Assembly: GCA_902602135.1 (NCBI GenBank)
Contig: CACKQA010000003.1
Location: 1-38,345, forward strand
Source: an uncultured Alphaproteobacteria bacterium
Lineage (GTDB): Bacteria > Pseudomonadota > Alphaproteobacteria > HIMB59 > GCA-002718135
DNA: 38,345 nucleotides
Reading direction: 5' to 3'
Shown here: positions 32,099 to 38,345 of the stretch, piece after piece
How positions within the stretch are numbered: the first letter of the stretch is position 1
How the letters are laid out: every line of letters begins with the position of its first letter
Notes under the pieces: generated by a model
The model's input: only the letters and a program-made list of their open reading frames with translations
The model's database searches: none
Told to the model about the DNA's origin: nothing
Position numbers and translations under genes: made by a program

Positions 32099-32945
32099 TT
32101 TTTTTAATCTCTTTTCTTTCTCTAGTAAAAATATAAATACCACTAAATACAATCAAAAATAACCCTAGATAGATCCAAATATCAGGCAAATCACCAAAAA
32201 AAGCATATCCAACTAGTATATTTGTGGAGATCTCAAAATAGCCTAAAGGAGCTAGTTTAGAAGCTTCTCCAAGTCTTAAAGAAAGAATTATTAAAAAATG
32301 TCCTAAAGTTCCTATTGAAGCTAATGAGATGAGTAATAATAATTGTCTTAAATCTAAATTTATCCAGTAAAAAGGAACAATAAGAGATATTAAAATACAA
32401 CCTACGATACCTGTAAAAAGCAAAGTAACAACAGCACTATCTGTAAAAGATAATTTTCGAGTATAAATGATATAAAAAGCGTATGAAATTCCTGCTGCAA
32501 TAGCTGAGAAAGATGCGAAATTAATTTCTATAAAACCTGGTCTTATGATGATCATGACACCAAAAAACCCAATCAAAACTGCGATCCATCGGTGAATTCC
32601 AACTTTTTCTTTTAAATAAAAAATTGATAATATTGTCACTATTATTGGAGAGATAAAGGCAAGGGTTAAAGCTTCTGCTAAAGTTATAACTGAAATTGCA
32701 TAAAAGAAAAAAATGGTAGATAAAAATAAAAAAAAACTTCTAAATAGCTGTACTGAAATTGTTTTAGGAAAACTAATTTCTTTTCTAAAAAATATAAATG
32801 CTAATGGAAAACTAACTAAAAGCATAAAAAAATATCTACCCCAAACAACTTGTATGAAATGTATTTCTGAAGATAGATATTTTGCAATACCATCCATGAA
32901 AGGTAATAATAGCCAACCTGATATATTAAGAATATATGCTAACAT
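32091..32945 (-). CDS. EamA-family drug/metabolite transporter
   Basis: 284 residues, ten helices. It opens MLAYILNISGWLLLPFMDGIAKYLSSEIHFIQVVWGRYFFMLL, a group-specific start. Motifs LAEALTLAFISPIIVTILSIFYLKEKVGIHRWIAVLIGFFGVMIIIRPG and LGEASKLAPLGYFEISTNILVGYAFFGDLP are typical of a DMT subgroup near RhaT/YdcZ relatives. It lies five bases after the zinc-ribbon protein gene, likely cotranscribed. Substrate not known. Confidence 0.85.
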   Translation of the reverse strand: MLAYILNISGWLLLPFMDGIAKYLSSEIHFIQVVWGRYFFMLLVSFPLAFIFFRKEISFPKTISVQLFRSFFLFLSTIFFFYAISVITLAEALTLAFISPIIVTILSIFYLKEKVGIHRWIAVLIGFFGVMIIIRPGFIEINFASFSAIAAGISYAFYIIYTRKLSFTDSAVVTLLFTGIVGCILISLIVPFYWINLDLRQLLLLISLASIGTLGHFLIILSLRLGEASKLAPLGYFEISTNILVGYAFFGDLPDIWIYLGLFLIVFSGIYIFTRERKEIKKIN

Positions 32946-32950
32946 TAATT

Positions 32951-33352
32951 TTATTTAAAAGATGATGGATCGCAAATCTTACAAATTAAATCTCCAATTG
33001 ATTTTTTAGGATTATAAGTTTGATAGAAAATATCTTTTGTAGAAATATTATTTTCAGATAAATATTTTTCTATTTCCCAATAATACCTTAAACATTTTGA
33101 ACATTGTGCAGCATTTACTTTATGTGATGGTTTATATATTTCATTCCAAAGTTTGGACATTTCATTTTGTTTATCAGATGAAATATTTTCTGAAATAATT
33201 GATGGAATATCCACAAAACATTTAGCGCATTGAATTTCGGATGTTACATTCTTATATGGTCCATCTTTATAATTTTTTCCTATAGTGGTTTTACCAATAT
33301 ATTTATTTGAATTACAATTTGGACAAAAAAAATTGATTTGATTGCTATGCAT
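32951..33352 (-). CDS. Protein with four CxxC zinc-binding pairs, unknown function
   Basis: 133 residues. CPNC (10-13), CAKC (about 43-46), CSKC (about 83-86), and CKIC (about 124-127) provide four Cys pairs, enough for two zinc ribbons or rubredoxin-like knuckles. There is no membrane segment. The EamA transporter gene follows at five bases. I do not recognise the family. Confidence 0.6.
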   Translation of the reverse strand: MHSNQINFFCPNCNSNKYIGKTTIGKNYKDGPYKNVTSEIQCAKCFVDIPSIISENISSDKQNEMSKLWNEIYKPSHKVNAAQCSKCLRYYWEIEKYLSENNISTKDIFYQTYNPKKSIGDLICKICDPSSFK

Positions 33353-33416
33353 TTTATTCTATGAATAAATTTTCATAACATTTATAAATAAAGATTAGTA
33401 TTATTATTTATTTATA

Positions 33417-34292
33417 ATGAACCTATATCTTTCGTATCTATTTATTTTTTTTTGGAGCAGTGCTTTTATCAGTGGTCAATTTATAGTTCAATCAGCAAGC
33501 CCTTTTGCTGCATTATGTTTTAGATTTTGTATTGTAAGTGCATTTTTTTTAATTTTTTCTATTATTCTGAAGGAGAAAATAAGAATTAATCAAAAATTAA
33601 TTATTCAAGCTATGTTTACAGGAATTCTTTTTCATGGATTATATCTAGGAGGAGTATTTTTTTCCTATTCTGTTGGACTTACAGCAACATTATCAGCTTT
33701 GATTGTGTGCCTTCAACCAATTTTAACTAACATTTTAAGTGGACCTATTTTAAAGGAAAAAGTTACTTTTACGCAATGGATAGGAATATTTTTTGGTTTT
33801 TTAGGTACTATATTGGTTATAGGCTATGAGATTGGAACTGAAATCCCAACAATAGGTGTTGTTGCATCTATTGTTGCACTTCTAGGAGCAACTTCAGCTA
33901 CTATTTGGCAAAAAAAATTTACTCATGAAGTAAGTCTTTCAGTTAATAATTTTTATCAAGCATTAAGTGCTGGAATTTTTTTATTTATAGCTTCAATGTT
34001 TTTTGAAAAATCATTTATTAATTTTGATACACGTTTTATTTTATCAATTTCATGGCAAATCATAATGGTATCATTTGGAGCGTATGCAATTCTAATGTAC
34101 CTAATAAAAAAAGGAACAGCATCTAAAACGTCCAATCTCTTTTTTCTAGTTCCTCCAACTACAGCTGTAATGGCTTGGTTTGTATTAGGTGAAAAATTAT
34201 TATTAATAGATATTATAGGGTTGTTAATTTGTACTTTTGGTGTTTATATAGCAACTCGAACTAATGTGAGTAAAAATGTACATAATTCTTAA
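33417..34292 (+). CDS. EamA-family drug/metabolite transporter
   Basis: 291 residues, ten helices, two EamA repeats: FIFFWSSAFISGQFIVQSASPFAALCFRF, LTATLSALIVCLQPILTNILSGPILKEKVTFTQWIGIFFGFLGTILVIG, KTSNLFFLVPPTTAVMAWFVLGEKLLLIDIIGLLICTFGVYIATR. This start (WSSAFI...) is of the RhtA/YdcZ-like common type. It overlaps the following DUF3147-like gene by 17 bases, so the two are cotranslated. Substrate unknown. Confidence 0.85.
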   Translation: MNLYLSYLFIFFWSSAFISGQFIVQSASPFAALCFRFCIVSAFFLIFSIILKEKIRINQKLIIQAMFTGILFHGLYLGGVFFSYSVGLTATLSALIVCLQPILTNILSGPILKEKVTFTQWIGIFFGFLGTILVIGYEIGTEIPTIGVVASIVALLGATSATIWQKKFTHEVSLSVNNFYQALSAGIFLFIASMFFEKSFINFDTRFILSISWQIIMVSFGAYAILMYLIKKGTASKTSNLFFLVPPTTAVMAWFVLGEKLLLIDIIGLLICTFGVYIATRTNVSKNVHNS

Positions 34293-34623
34293 GACGTTAA
34301 TCAGTGCAATTATAATTGTTGCTGTTTCAGAAATAGCTAAAAAATATACGTGGACTGCAGCAATAATTGTTTCTTTACCATTAACTTCACTATTGGCATT
34401 TGTTTGGCTGTATTGGGATACAAAAGACTCTCAAAAAGTTATAGAGCTTTCTTATAGTACAATTGTTATGACAGTTCCTTCATTAGTCTTTTTTATTGTT
34501 TTACCTATTCTTTTAAAATTCAAACAAAACTTTATTTTTTCTTTAATTGTATCAATAATTAGTACTGCAATAGCTTATGCTATTTTCATGTTTATAATTA
34601 AAAAATTTAATTTTAATTTTTAA
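34276..34623 (+). CDS. DUF3147 family four-helix membrane protein
   Basis: 115 residues. The block ISEIAKKYTWTAAIIVSLPLTSLLAFVWLYWDTKD (about residues 15-50, here VSEIAKK) is the DUF3147 hallmark, followed by two further helices, PSLVFFIVLPILLK and a terminal helix. Function unknown. It overlaps the transporter gene and at its 3' end the small gene on the other strand (11 bases). Confidence 0.8.
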   Translation: MYIILKTLISAIIIVAVSEIAKKYTWTAAIIVSLPLTSLLAFVWLYWDTKDSQKVIELSYSTIVMTVPSLVFFIVLPILLKFKQNFIFSLIVSIISTAIAYAIFMFIIKKFNFNF

Positions 34624-34798
34624 TAATATTCTCTTTATTCATTAAAATTGGTCTTCCATCATGGGCAGTATTTAATGGATAATAATCACCATTATATTTG
34701 ACACATAATGTTAAACCATTTCTTTTTTCTTTACCTAAATTTACCTCTAAATCGACTATTACTAACTCAGTTTTTTCTAAAACTTTAATAATTTTCAT
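34613..34798 (-). CDS. Small protein of unknown function
   Basis: 61 residues. GAAAGGATAGTT precedes the ATG on the minus strand, a fair ribosome binding site. The product is mixed charged (MKIIKVLEKTELVIVDLEV..., LTLCVKYNGDYYPLNTAHDG...) and beta-rich, without signal or membrane segment. Its stop lies inside the 3' end of the DUF3147 gene. No family recognised. Confidence 0.55.
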   Translation of the reverse strand: MKIIKVLEKTELVIVDLEVNLGKEKRNGLTLCVKYNGDYYPLNTAHDGRPILMNKENIIKN

Positions 34799-34858
34799 AA
34801 CTATCCTTTCAAAATATATAAATATATTTAGTAAGTACTATAAGATGTATCAAGTTTT

Positions 34859-35650
34859 ATGATTAGAGTTTTACTAATATTTATTTTAATATTTTTGATT
34901 AAGAGTGCTCTGGCAAATAAATATATAACCATAGCAAGCACAACTTCAACTCATGACACAGGTTTATTAGAATATCTCAATAAAGAATTTGAAAATAAAT
35001 ATAATATAAAAGTTAGGGCTCTATCCCTAGGAACAGGGCAGGCAATTAAAGTTGCAATGGATGGAAATGTTGAAATTTTATTAGTCCATCATAAAAAATC
35101 AGAACTAGAATTTATGGAAAATGGGTATGGCATCTTAAGACATGATTTAATGTACAATGATTTTGTCTTAATAGGGCCAAAAAAAGATAAAAAAAAATGT
35201 TCTTCAATTGAAAATAAAATGATTGAAATAAAACAATCTGAATTATTATTTATATCTAGAGGAGATGAAAGTGGAACACATAAAAAAGAAAAAGAACTTT
35301 GGGAATTATCAAATATAAATATACCAGTACAAGAAAATTGGTATCTCAGTGTTGGTCAGGGAATGGGATCGACATTATTAATAACTAACCAAAAAAAAGC
35401 TTATACCCTTAGTGATCGTAGTACCTGGATAGCTTTTAATGAAAAAGAAAATCTAAAAATTGTTTGTGAAAATTTACCGCCATTATTTAATCAATATGGA
35501 ATAATTTTAGTGAGTAATAAGATAAATAATAATTTAAATATTGAAACAGCTGAAATATATATTAATTGGATAACATCAGGAGAAGCAAAAAAACTAATTA
35601 ATAATTATAGAGTAAATGGCAGGCAACTTTTTTATTTTAATTATAATTAG
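34859..35650 (+). CDS. Tungstate/molybdate-type ABC transporter substrate-binding protein (TupA-like)
   Basis: 263 residues. Signal peptide about 1-19 (ends ALA). The anion-binding motifs of TupA are present: IASTTSTHDTGLL (with the TTTS-like STTS), SRGDESGTHKKEKELW, and GQGMGSTLLITNQKKAYTLSDRSTW. TupA captures tungstate in the periplasm for TupBC, used by tungsten or molybdenum enzymes. No permease or ATPase gene is beside it; the preceding genes are unrelated and the next one is convergent. Tungstate specificity is inferred from motif similarity. Confidence 0.8.
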   Translation: MIRVLLIFILIFLIKSALANKYITIASTTSTHDTGLLEYLNKEFENKYNIKVRALSLGTGQAIKVAMDGNVEILLVHHKKSELEFMENGYGILRHDLMYNDFVLIGPKKDKKKCSSIENKMIEIKQSELLFISRGDESGTHKKEKELWELSNINIPVQENWYLSVGQGMGSTLLITNQKKAYTLSDRSTWIAFNEKENLKIVCENLPPLFNQYGIILVSNKINNNLNIETAEIYINWITSGEAKKLINNYRVNGRQLFYFNYN

Positions 35651-36614
35651 TTAAATTCAACCAAGTTTTTTTATCAATATTTGAGCCACATAAAATTATC
35701 ACTGTATTTTTAGCTTTGATTTTATTGTTAATTTTATATTTTAATGCAGCAAGTCCAGCAACACATGCAGGTTCAAGAAATAATTTAAATTTTTTATAAC
35801 AAAAAACCATGAATTCTCTCATTTCATCATCAGAGACCGTTACCATTTCATCAATTACCTCTTTTGCCACATCAAAAGAATATTGCATATGTAAAGGTGC
35901 TGAAAGGCTGTCAGCAATACTATTTACATTAACATTATTTAGTGGTTTTTTAGCTCTAAAACTTTGATTTAAACCATTAGCATTTTCAGGCTCAACACCA
36001 ATAATTTTAATCTTAGGATAAAATTGTTTTACATACGATGAAACACCACTTATTAATCCTCCTCCTCCAACTGAAATTAATAAATTATCAATTTTAGTGT
36101 TAATTGATTTTAAATATTCTACAATTTCTAATCCCAAAGTAGCACTACCTTGTAATGTCAATGGACCGTCAAAAGGGTGAATAAAATAGTAACCTTCATT
36201 TTTAGCATTTTCAGCATCAATAAAAGCTTGTTTTGGATTTGTAAAAATAATGTTAGCACCATAATTTTTACAAGTCTGAACTCTATATTTATTTGCACTT
36301 TCGTATAAGAAAATTTTATTTTTCAATTTAAATTGGTTGGCCACAAATGAAGCAGCAATTGCATGATTTCCAGCACTAACTGCAGTAATTCCTTTTATAA
36401 ATTTATTCTGATCTTGAGAAATTATATTATTAACAGCACCTCTTGCCTTAAATGAACCAGATTTTTGTAAAAATTCGCATTTAAAAAATAAATTAGTAGA
36501 AAAATAATTATCAATATCATCAGGACACTTTAAAAAAGGGGTTTGATTAATAAATGGTTTAATTTTTTTATAAATTTTACTAATATTATCGACAGATAAA
36601 TCTTTAGGTATCAA
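35637..36614 (-). CDS. Threonine/serine dehydratase-like PLP enzyme
   Basis: 325 residues, fold-type II. Lys56 in KSGSFKARGA carries PLP. SAGNHA and GGGGLISG bind the phosphate and substrate carboxylate, and the C-terminal block ILCGSN contacts the pyridine ring. Family members deaminate threonine or serine, or racemise serine; the short length (no ACT domain) points to a catabolic threonine/serine dehydratase or serine racemase. The start is TTG, whose sequence TTGA overlaps the djlA stop by four bases, which supports that start. Its 3' end overlaps that of the TupA-like gene by 14 bases. Confidence 0.85.
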   Translation of the reverse strand: MIPKDLSVDNISKIYKKIKPFINQTPFLKCPDDIDNYFSTNLFFKCEFLQKSGSFKARGAVNNIISQDQNKFIKGITAVSAGNHAIAASFVANQFKLKNKIFLYESANKYRVQTCKNYGANIIFTNPKQAFIDAENAKNEGYYFIHPFDGPLTLQGSATLGLEIVEYLKSINTKIDNLLISVGGGGLISGVSSYVKQFYPKIKIIGVEPENANGLNQSFRAKKPLNNVNVNSIADSLSAPLHMQYSFDVAKEVIDEMVTVSDDEMREFMVFCYKKFKLFLEPACVAGLAALKYKINNKIKAKNTVIILCGSNIDKKTWLNLTNYN

Positions 36615-37354
36615 GAAATTCCTCTAATTTCTTTAATTTTATCGTAAGCAATATTAATCGCTGCTAACTCTTTATTAGATTGTTTAATAAATTCTTTTGG
36701 CATACCTTTGGCAATTAAATTGTCTGGATGATGTTCTTTATTTAATTTTATCCATTTTTTTCTTATCTCACTATCAGTGCTTGATCTATTTACACCCAAA
36801 ATTTTGTAAGGGTCAGATTCACTATTTTTTAAATTTGATTGGAAAATTCTTTGGAAATCCTTTTCACTAAATTTAAAAGATTTAGAAATTGATCTTAAAA
36901 AATCTATTTCGCTAATAGATATCTTTCCATCAGATGCAGCAATATAAAATAAATTATTTAATAATTCTTCCAATAAAATTTTATTAGCTGAAAATAAATC
37001 CCCTACTTGATTTGCTATTTGTTTATAGCCATACGTATCTTTTTTTGCCTCATTAAATATTTTTGCAACTTTAGGAATTTCAGATTTTGGAACTTTAAAT
37101 TTTTCTTTAAATGCCCTGATTTCATCATCTGATACAATGCCATCTGATTTAGCTAATTTTGCAGCTAAAATAACAAAACTTAATGTAAAAATTTGTTGTT
37201 TTTGATTATTATTTATTCGATTGAAGTTAAATGATGATTTTGATTTAGACCTTCTATCAAATGCACCGCCAGCCATTACACCTAAGATAGCCCCTATAGG
37301 TCCGCCTAAAGCAAATCCTGCTGCTCCTCCTATAACTCTACCCCAAATACTCAT
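36611..37354 (-). CDS. djlA: DjlA-like membrane-anchored J-domain co-chaperone with TerB domain
   Basis: 247 residues. The N-terminus is a glycine-rich membrane segment (GGAAGFALGGPIGAILGVMAGGAF), then a TerB-like helical domain (about 55-165, with acidic repeats AKSDGIVSDDEI and AASDGKISISEI), and a C-terminal J domain (about 182-247) with HPD in KEHHPDNLI. DjlA recruits DnaK at the membrane. The order TM-TerB-J is exactly that of DjlA. The gene overlaps both neighbours by four bases within the cspA-to-dehydratase run, so it is probably part of one transcript. Confidence 0.9.
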   Translation of the reverse strand: MSIWGRVIGGAAGFALGGPIGAILGVMAGGAFDRRSKSKSSFNFNRINNNQKQQIFTLSFVILAAKLAKSDGIVSDDEIRAFKEKFKVPKSEIPKVAKIFNEAKKDTYGYKQIANQVGDLFSANKILLEELLNNLFYIAASDGKISISEIDFLRSISKSFKFSEKDFQRIFQSNLKNSESDPYKILGVNRSSTDSEIRKKWIKLNKEHHPDNLIAKGMPKEFIKQSNKELAAINIAYDKIKEIRGIS

Positions 37355-37599
37355 CTTAAAGATTCAATAATACCTTTTAATTCATTTATCTCATTTTGAG
37401 AAATTTTATTATCTTGATTTAGATCTATAATTTGAAAGAGTAGATTTAATGATTGTTCAATTTCTTCATATGAGATAACTCCATCATTATTTAAATCTAC
37501 AAAGTTAAAGTACATTTCTTCTTCTTCATTTAATTCAGAAGAATATGCATTTGGAGAATATAAAAATAAAAATATAAAGAATATTTTTATCCAAACCAT
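37351..37599 (-). CDS. Small secreted EF-hand protein
   Basis: 82 residues. Signal peptide about 1-20 (VWIKIFFIFLFLYSPNAYS). Two EF-hand loops in sequence, DLNNDGVISYEE and DLNQDNKISQNE, both with a full set of acidic and polar ligands and Glu at position 12. It should bind calcium in the periplasm. It overlaps the djlA start by four bases and the preceding gene by 13. No other domain. Confidence 0.8.
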   Translation of the reverse strand: MVWIKIFFIFLFLYSPNAYSSELNEEEEMYFNFVDLNNDGVISYEEIEQSLNLLFQIIDLNQDNKISQNEINELKGIIESLR

Positions 37600-37814
37600 C
37601 TGTACATTCCTATAATACCTGCACCTGCGTAGAAAAATTGTAAAAACAATATTCCGTTGTGTTTTAATTTATAAGCCCACATTCCAATTAACAATGCTGA
37701 AAGCAATAATAATGAAAAGCCAATAAATTCTAATCCAATGTTAAATGCAACTAGTAGGGAATAAAGGATGGCTGTAGTTACACCAATCCATTCTAAAAGT
37801 TTGTTTGAATTCAA
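37587..37814 (-). CDS. Small three-helix membrane protein (DUF6552-like)
   Basis: 75 residues, three hydrophobic stretches (about 8-26, 28-47, and 55-72). EWIGVTTAILYSLLVAFNIGLEF and FYAGAGIIGMYRW are unusually well conserved in small alphaproteobacterial proteins that I know as DUF6552; the identification is from memory. Function unknown. It lies seven bases after the cspA stop and overlaps the EF-hand gene. Confidence 0.65.
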   Translation of the reverse strand: MNSNKLLEWIGVTTAILYSLLVAFNIGLEFIGFSLLLLSALLIGMWAYKLKHNGILFLQFFYAGAGIIGMYRWFG

Positions 37815-37821
37815 TTAAATA

Positions 37822-38025
37822 TTATTTTTTCTTAATATTAATAGCGTTTTCTTTTCCACGGTTTTCACCGATTTCAAATTCAACTGGCATACCTTCTTCT
37901 AAGGTATCAATACCAGCGGCTTCTAAAGCTGAGACATGAAGAAAAACATCTTTTCCTCCATCATCATTTTCTATAAATCCATAACCTTTGGTCGGATTAA
38001 ACCATTTAATTTTACCACTTGGCAT
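37822..38025 (-). CDS. cspA: Cold-shock protein, CspA family
   Basis: 67 residues, a single cold-shock domain. [15 protein letters not shown] holds RNP1 (KGYGFI) and DVFLHVSAL holds RNP2. The domain binds single-stranded RNA or DNA as an RNA chaperone. AAGGAG precedes the ATG at a short distance on the minus strand. It is first of a five-gene run leading to the dehydratase-like gene. The leader to the divergent rlmJ is only about 125 bases, with no long cold-shock leader visible. Confidence 0.95.
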   Translation of the reverse strand: MPSGKIKWFNPTKGYGFIENDDGGKDVFLHVSALEAAGIDTLEEGMPVEFEIGENRGKENAINIKKK

Positions 38026-38151
38026 ATTATATTCTCCTTATTTATTATTGGGGGATTAAAATTATTTAACTTATATAAATATTGTATATTGATTAATTGA
38101 ATACTTTAAATAACTAATAAGAAATTAATTTCAAGAATTTTTTTTATTTTT

Positions 38152-38345
38152 ATGCTTAGCTATAAACACGGGTATCACGCTGGAAATCATGCAGATGTTA
38201 TGAAACACATTATTATGCTTTACCTATATAATCTTGAAAAAAAGGTAAATAATTCAATAAGTTATATTGATACTCATTCTGGTAATGGAATTTATAAATA
38301 TATATCAAAGTATATGGATAAAAATAAAGAGTATAAAGATGGAAT
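38152..38345 (+). CDS. rlmJ: 23S rRNA (adenine-2030-N6)-methyltransferase RlmJ, 3' end cut by window
   Basis: Reads from ATG at 38152 to the window edge, 64 codons. The opening MLSYKHGYHAGNHADVMKH is the RlmJ hallmark, and YIDTHSGNGIYKY is the SAM-binding DTHAGAG-like motif. RlmJ methylates A2030 of 23S rRNA. It is divergent from cspA. Only the first quarter is present. Confidence 0.92.
   Translation, partial: MLSYKHGYHAGNHADVMKHIIMLYLYNLEKKVNNSISYIDTHSGNGIYKYISKYMDKNKEYKDG

Noticed and set aside
1-38345. tRNA, rRNA, CRISPR arrays, insertion sequences or phage genes
   Set aside because: I looked for conserved tRNA arms, rRNA segments, transposase motifs and regular repeats and saw none; a tRNA scan was not possible here.

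Overview
The window is strongly AT-rich, densely packed bacterial DNA. Intergenic gaps are short, adjacent genes often overlap by 1-14 bases, and at least seven convergent gene pairs have touching or overlapping 3' ends. Gene content includes phosphatidylcholine synthase, a photolyase-related protein, PhyH dioxygenases, many EamA permeases and a PQQ-type propeller. Together these suggest a streamlined marine alphaproteobacterium of SAR11-like or similar AT-rich lineage. That assignment is an inference from gene content and composition; no rRNA or tRNA gene was seen. Both edges cut genes: a propeller gene at the left and rlmJ at the right.

Layout. 1-4561: two paralogous glucose/sorbosone-dehydrogenase-like propellers face away from each other. 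The left copy is full length except for the edge; the right copy has lost its 5' end. Between them lies a D-2-hydroxyacid dehydrogenase that has also lost its 5' end, so two truncated genes meet head to head near 2386-2407. A GH32-like fructosidase follows the truncated propeller. 4558-7333: an NAD-dependent epimerase, three small membrane proteins and a small soluble protein.

7389-10828 is the most notable region. On the minus strand, a tandem pair of RNA motifs matching the glutamine (glnA / Downstream-peptide) riboswitch is followed by a 32-codon ORF, and then by the circularly permuted ATP-grasp, alpha-E and transglutaminase-like genes. The small ORF ends in a TGATG junction with the ATP-grasp gene. 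This suggests that glutamine level controls a predicted peptide-ligase system.

10931-21000: phosphatidylcholine synthase; a MutT-type Nudix gene coupled to a photolyase-related gene whose product lacks all four expected Fe-S cysteines; a glycine-zipper lipoprotein and an EF-hand protein; a renalase-like oxidoreductase preceded by two tiny ORFs; an AlaC-like aminotransferase; a membrane zinc peptidase; and an 870-residue protein with two cyclic-nucleotide-binding domains, a PlsC-type acyltransferase and an SGNH hydrolase.

21013-26019: a minus-strand operon of an EamA permease, a TTC38-like protein, a D-apionate-lactonase-like protein and a Gfo/Idh/MocA dehydrogenase resembling D-apiose dehydrogenase. 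It looks like a pathway for uptake and oxidation of a branched sugar. 26213-34623: YjbQ, an MFS permease, four more EamA permeases, a PhyH dioxygenase divergent from an HDAC-like deacetylase, and small proteins. 34859-38345: an orphan TupA-like binding protein, then a tight minus-strand run of cspA, a small membrane protein, an EF-hand protein, djlA and a threonine-dehydratase-like gene, with rlmJ starting divergently at the right edge.
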